In this document: piece by piece, positions 37,220-39,941 of the stretch
Position numbering within the stretch: position 1 is the stretch's first letter
Layout of the letters: each line of letters starts with the position of its first letter
From: Lentzea flava
GTDB lineage: Bacteria > Actinomycetota > Actinomycetes > Mycobacteriales > Pseudonocardiaceae
Length of the DNA stretch: 39,941 nt
Direction of reading: 5' to 3'
Assembly: GCF_014648475.1 (NCBI RefSeq)
Contig: NZ_BMRE01000065.1
Location: forward strand, 1 to 39,941
Program-made: the position numbers and the translations under genes
The notes under the pieces: model-generated
What the model was told of the DNA's origin: nothing
What the model saw: only the letters and a program-made list of their open reading frames with translations
Databases searched by the model: none

Positions 37220-37669
37220 ATGAGTGCAAACGATTTCGACTTCTTCCACGGCCGGTGGCGCGTGGCGAACCGCAAGATCGCCGACATCCCTGGCCGCGGC
37301 ACCGAGTGGATCGAGTTCGACGCGGACGCCGAGTGCCGGCCGATCCTGGGCGGCACGGGGAACGTCGACAGCCTGCACGCGGACGGCTGGGAGGGCATGA
37401 CGCTGCGGCAGTACGACCCGCAACGGCAGGTGTGGCGCATCTGGTGGGCCTCCACCCGCGCCCCCGGCCACCTCGACCCGCCGCTGGAGGGCCGGTTCAC
37501 CGGCGGCCACGGCGTGTTCTTCGGTGACGACGTGGTCGGCGGCCACGAGGTGAAGCTGCGGTTCGACTGGACGCCGGGCGACGAACCCGTGTGGCAGCAG
37601 CAGTTCTCCTACGACGGCGGCGAGACCTGGGAGACGAACTGGATCATGAGGTTCACCCGCGTGCCATGA
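37220..37669 (+). CDS. DUF1579-like protein
   Basis: Small soluble protein of 149 residues of the DUF1579 type: DFFHGRWRVANRK at the start, ECRPILGGTGNVDSL, and a WQQQFSYDGGETWETNW end, consistent with a lipocalin-like barrel. The function is unknown. No Shine-Dalgarno site stands before the ATG, so translation may be leaderless. Its stop overlaps the next start as ATGA, which suggests a two-gene unit. Confidence 0.75.
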   Translation: MSANDFDFFHGRWRVANRKIADIPGRGTEWIEFDADAECRPILGGTGNVDSLHADGWEGMTLRQYDPQRQVWRIWWASTRAPGHLDPPLEGRFTGGHGVFFGDDVVGGHEVKLRFDWTPGDEPVWQQQFSYDGGETWETNWIMRFTRVP

Positions 37670-38355
37670 TGGCGATCATGACGCTGACGTTCGCGGTCAT
37701 CCCCACCCACGACCGCCCGTCCGAACTGCGGCAGACCATCGCCACCCTCGGTCTGCCGCCGGAGCGGGTGCTCGTCGTCGACAACGCGAGCACCCCGCCG
37801 GTCGCGAACGTCGACGCCACGGTCGTGCGGGACGACGAACAGCCGCCGAACCTCAGCAGGCTGTGGAACATCGGCCTCGACTGGGCCCACGAGCAGGCCG
37901 CGGGCGAGAAGTACGCGGTGGCGGTGCTGAACGACGACCTCGTGCTGCCACCGGGTTTCCTGGACGCGATGGTCGAGGCGATGGACCGCACCGGCGCCGT
38001 GATCGCCTACCCCGACCAGTTCGGCCGCGGCCGCGACTGGCACAACACCGTGCAGGGCCCGGTCGAGCCGAGGAACGACCGGCTGACCGGCTACGCGTTC
38101 GTGCTGAGCGGCCAGGCCGGGCTTCGCGCCGACGAGCGGTTCCGCTGGTGGTACGGCGACGACGACCTGGAGTGGCAGGCGCAGGCCGTGGGCGGCACCG
38201 TCCTCGTCGGCGGGGTCACCGTGGAACACCTGCACCCCAACGCTTCCACGGCCGAGAACCCGGTGCTGCGCGATCAGTCCAGGGTGGACAAGCAGTCGTT
38301 CATCGCGAAGTGGGGCCAGTCCGCCTGGGAACGCAGGCCGGGCGAGACGACCTGA
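37666..38355 (+). CDS. Glycosyltransferase family 2-like protein
   Basis: Protein of 229 residues with a GT-A-type nucleotide-sugar fold: FAVIPTHDRPSELRQTIATL, VLVVDNAS, and the acidic metal motif LNDDLVLP. A WWYGDDDLEWQAQ motif lies late in the domain, as in rhamnosyl- and related GT2 enzymes. There is no membrane segment. The start may be ATG 37666 (overlapping the previous stop) or ATG 37678. Donor and acceptor are unknown; its partner is the DUF1579-like gene just upstream. Confidence 0.82.
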   Translation: MMAIMTLTFAVIPTHDRPSELRQTIATLGLPPERVLVVDNASTPPVANVDATVVRDDEQPPNLSRLWNIGLDWAHEQAAGEKYAVAVLNDDLVLPPGFLDAMVEAMDRTGAVIAYPDQFGRGRDWHNTVQGPVEPRNDRLTGYAFVLSGQAGLRADERFRWWYGDDDLEWQAQAVGGTVLVGGVTVEHLHPNASTAENPVLRDQSRVDKQSFIAKWGQSAWERRPGETT

Positions 38356-38358
38356 GCG

Positions 38359-39207
38359 TCAGCCGATCTCGGCCAGGCCCTGCCGCACGCGCGCGGCTTC
38401 GGAGTCCAGCAGGTGGCGGGCGCGGGTGGCCCAGTCCGCGTCGATGCGGAAGCTGTCGCCGCGGAAGCGCGGGAACACGTGCAGGTGGAAGTGGAAGATC
38501 TCCTGGAACGCGGCCTCTCCGTCGGCGAGGAAGACGTTGACACCCTCACACCGCAGGCCGGAACGCCGAAGTGCTCGGCCGATGCGGTGGCCGATCCTCC
38601 AGACGTGCGCGCTCGTGTCCTCGTCCAGGTCTTCCAGGCCCACGGCGTGCACGCGGGGCACGACCAGAACGTGGCCCGGTGTCACGGCGCCGGTGTCCAT
38701 GAACGCCACCACCACGTCGTCCTCGAAGACGACGCTCGCCTCGGCCTCTCCCGCGACGATGGCGCAGAAAACGCAGTCCTCCCGCACGTTCACGGCCAGC
38801 TGCTGTGGCTGCGCGGGAGTCACCTCCACCGGCACGGTGCTCTCGATCCTGAGCGAGTCCAATGAGGCACGTTGGACATCAACGCCGACGACGATCCCGG
38901 TCAGGTCGCTGTTGGCTCCTGCCCGGACGACCTCCGGGTAGGTCTCGAGCACACGCTTGGCTTCGGCGAGCAGCTCTTCTGGCGTGAACCGGGCGACCCG
39001 GAACTCGACGGTGACGTCCTCTCCGGCGGCATCTCTCACGAACTCACGCACCTCGGCGGGCGGCTCTCCGTTCCAGAAGAACGTGACCTTCAGGTTCGGT
39101 ACGTCGAGCTTGGCCTTGACCATGCCCTGCGCGTCCGCACGGCTTTCCACCTCGTCGATCAGGCTGATCAACGGCTGCTGCCGATCGAACATCGGGTCCT
39201 GGCTCAC
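38359..39207 (-). CDS. HIT-domain protein with an extra N-terminal domain
   Basis: Protein of about 282 residues. The C-terminal half (about 145-282) is a HIT nucleotide hydrolase/transferase domain: DCVFCAIVAGEAEASVVFED, GAVTPGHVLVVPRVH and the triad FHFHLHVFPR. The N-terminal 140 residues (NLKVTFFWNGEPPAEVREFVRD, EELLAEAKRVL, GIVVGVDVQRASLDSLR) are not part of usual HIT proteins. They faintly recall the segment before the catalytic part of actinobacterial trypsin-like proteases; this is a weak impression. GTG at 39207 has GGGGGTG eight bases upstream; ATG 39192 is an alternative. Stops of this gene and the glycosyltransferase gene face each other three bases apart. Confidence 0.8.
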   Translation of the reverse strand: MSQDPMFDRQQPLISLIDEVESRADAQGMVKAKLDVPNLKVTFFWNGEPPAEVREFVRDAAGEDVTVEFRVARFTPEELLAEAKRVLETYPEVVRAGANSDLTGIVVGVDVQRASLDSLRIESTVPVEVTPAQPQQLAVNVREDCVFCAIVAGEAEASVVFEDDVVVAFMDTGAVTPGHVLVVPRVHAVGLEDLDEDTSAHVWRIGHRIGRALRRSGLRCEGVNVFLADGEAAFQEIFHFHLHVFPRFRGDSFRIDADWATRARHLLDSEAARVRQGLAEIG

Positions 39208-39230
39208 CGCGGACGCACCCCCGAAGCTGG

Positions 39231-39935
39231 TCAGTTGATCTGGGTCAACGCGAGCCCGCCCGCCATCAGCACCGCACACGCCAGCCCGTGCACGACCGGA
39301 TTGCGGACCAGCAGCGCCACGAACTCCCGCAGGAACGCGCTGGGCACGAAGTACCACGCCGTCGGCGCACCGATCACCTGCAGCCGCAGTCCCTGGTTGC
39401 GCGACAGCACGGCGGTGCGGAACACGTGGTAGTTGTTCGTGACCGCGACGACCCGGCCGTTCAGGCCGCGGTCGGCCAGCAACTCCTTGCTGTAGCGGAG
39501 GTTCTCCTCCGTTGTCGTCGCCTGGTCCTCGAGCACCACGTCGTCGTCGGGCACGCCGCGTTCGAGCAGGTACTGCCTCATCGCGAACGCCTCGGAGACG
39601 TCCTCGTCGGCGCCCTGCCCGCCGGACACGACGATCACCGGGGTCCTGCCTGCCTCGCGGTCGCGCCGGTACAGCCGCAGCGCGCGGTCGAGCCGTGAGG
39701 CCAGCAGGGGTGGCACCCGCGAGCCGATCAGGCCCGCGCCGAGCACCACGATGCCGTCGAAGCCGCTGCGGCGACCGGTGCGGCCGTAGATCACCGAGTA
39801 CAGCAGCAGGCTCACGAACAGGAACGCGATGTAGGCCGACACCAGGAACAACCCGATCGCGCTGCCGCGGATCCAGTCGTCGGACTGTCGTGTCTCGGGT
39901 GATCTGTCGCAGGTTTGTCTCGGTTGTTGTGACAC
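39231..39935 (-). CDS. YdcF/DUF218-family membrane-anchored protein, possibly incomplete
   Basis: Protein of at least 234 residues. A transmembrane helix (about 24-48, GLFLVSAYIAFLFVSLLLYSVIYG) precedes the DUF218 domain: GIVVLGAGL, RLDRALRLYRR, VIVVSGGQGADEDVSEA, DQATTTEENLRYS and TNNYHVFRTA. A hydrophobic C-terminal helix follows. Relatives such as SanA/YdcF are linked to cell-envelope work, but the reaction is unsettled. The GTG at 39935 is a possible start. The frame stays open to the window edge, and many actinobacterial members have more N-terminal helices, so the true start may lie outside. Confidence 0.8.
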   Translation of the reverse strand: MSQQPRQTCDRSPETRQSDDWIRGSAIGLFLVSAYIAFLFVSLLLYSVIYGRTGRRSGFDGIVVLGAGLIGSRVPPLLASRLDRALRLYRRDREAGRTPVIVVSGGQGADEDVSEAFAMRQYLLERGVPDDDVVLEDQATTTEENLRYSKELLADRGLNGRVVAVTNNYHVFRTAVLSRNQGLRLQVIGAPTAWYFVPSAFLREFVALLVRNPVVHGLACAVLMAGGLALTQIN

Positions 39936-39941
39936 AAGGTT

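Overview
This is a high-GC actinobacterial chromosome segment. Codon use, long palindromic terminators, overlapping GTGA gene junctions and gene content point to a filamentous actinomycete, most likely of the Pseudonocardiales (Lentzea, Saccharothrix or Amycolatopsis type). That placement is inferred from style; no 16S or marker gene is present. The window is dominated by plant cell wall and chitin degradation.

Region 1 (1-14547): the left edge carries the 3' end of a frameshifted IS3-family transposase and its terminal repeat. A nine-gene operon on the minus strand follows, transcribed from about 14.6 kb down to 0.3 kb: lipoprotein solute-binding protein, two sugar permeases, LacI regulator, GH31 alpha-xylosidase, GH42 beta-galactosidase, GH36 alpha-galactosidase, GH43 and a secreted GH5 endoglucanase with CBM2, X2 and probable CBM46 modules. 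Five junctions overlap by four bases. Divergent from it lie a cytoplasmic GH3 beta-glucosidase and a CE7 acetyl esterase. Two LacI-type operators sit at the two facing promoters. The enzyme set fits xyloglucan use: cleave outside, import oligosaccharides, then remove galactose, xylose, arabinose, acetyl and glucose inside. No transporter ATPase is encoded, so a shared one must be supplied from elsewhere.

Region 2 (18.6-31.0 kb): a lone trpC, then secreted polysaccharide enzymes and their regulators: GH12 endoglucanase/xyloglucanase, a tripeptidyl-peptidase-like hydrolase, a PaaX-family regulator, a secreted CE1 esterase, a cellulose-type AA10 lytic polysaccharide monooxygenase, two more LacI paralogues, a GH5-ricin enzyme, a GntR/FCD regulator and a GH10 xylanase with CBM13. 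A perfect TGGGAGCGCTCCCA palindrome lies at the AA10 promoter. A different LacI-like palindrome lies inside the first codons of the GH5-ricin gene. A roughly 50-bp imperfect tandem repeat separates the two convergent lacI genes.

Region 3 (31.1-34.7 kb): tightly packed, partly overlapping small genes (DUF2076, alpha/beta hydrolase, DUF998, VOC protein, AraC regulator), then a secreted NLP/NPP1-family protein with an SHRHDWE motif.

Region 4 (34.7-39.9 kb): a secreted multidomain GH18 chitinase with a DasR/chitinase-type 12-bp element between its -35 and -10 boxes, a divergent DUF1579-like gene coupled to a glycosyltransferase-like gene, a protein with an unknown N-terminal domain and a C-terminal HIT domain, and a YdcF-like membrane protein at the window edge.

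As a whole the island looks like a saprophyte's or plant associate's toolkit for hemicellulose, cellulose and chitin. Several sugar-responsive repressors seem to work through related but distinct operators. No tRNA, rRNA, CRISPR array or replication origin was seen.
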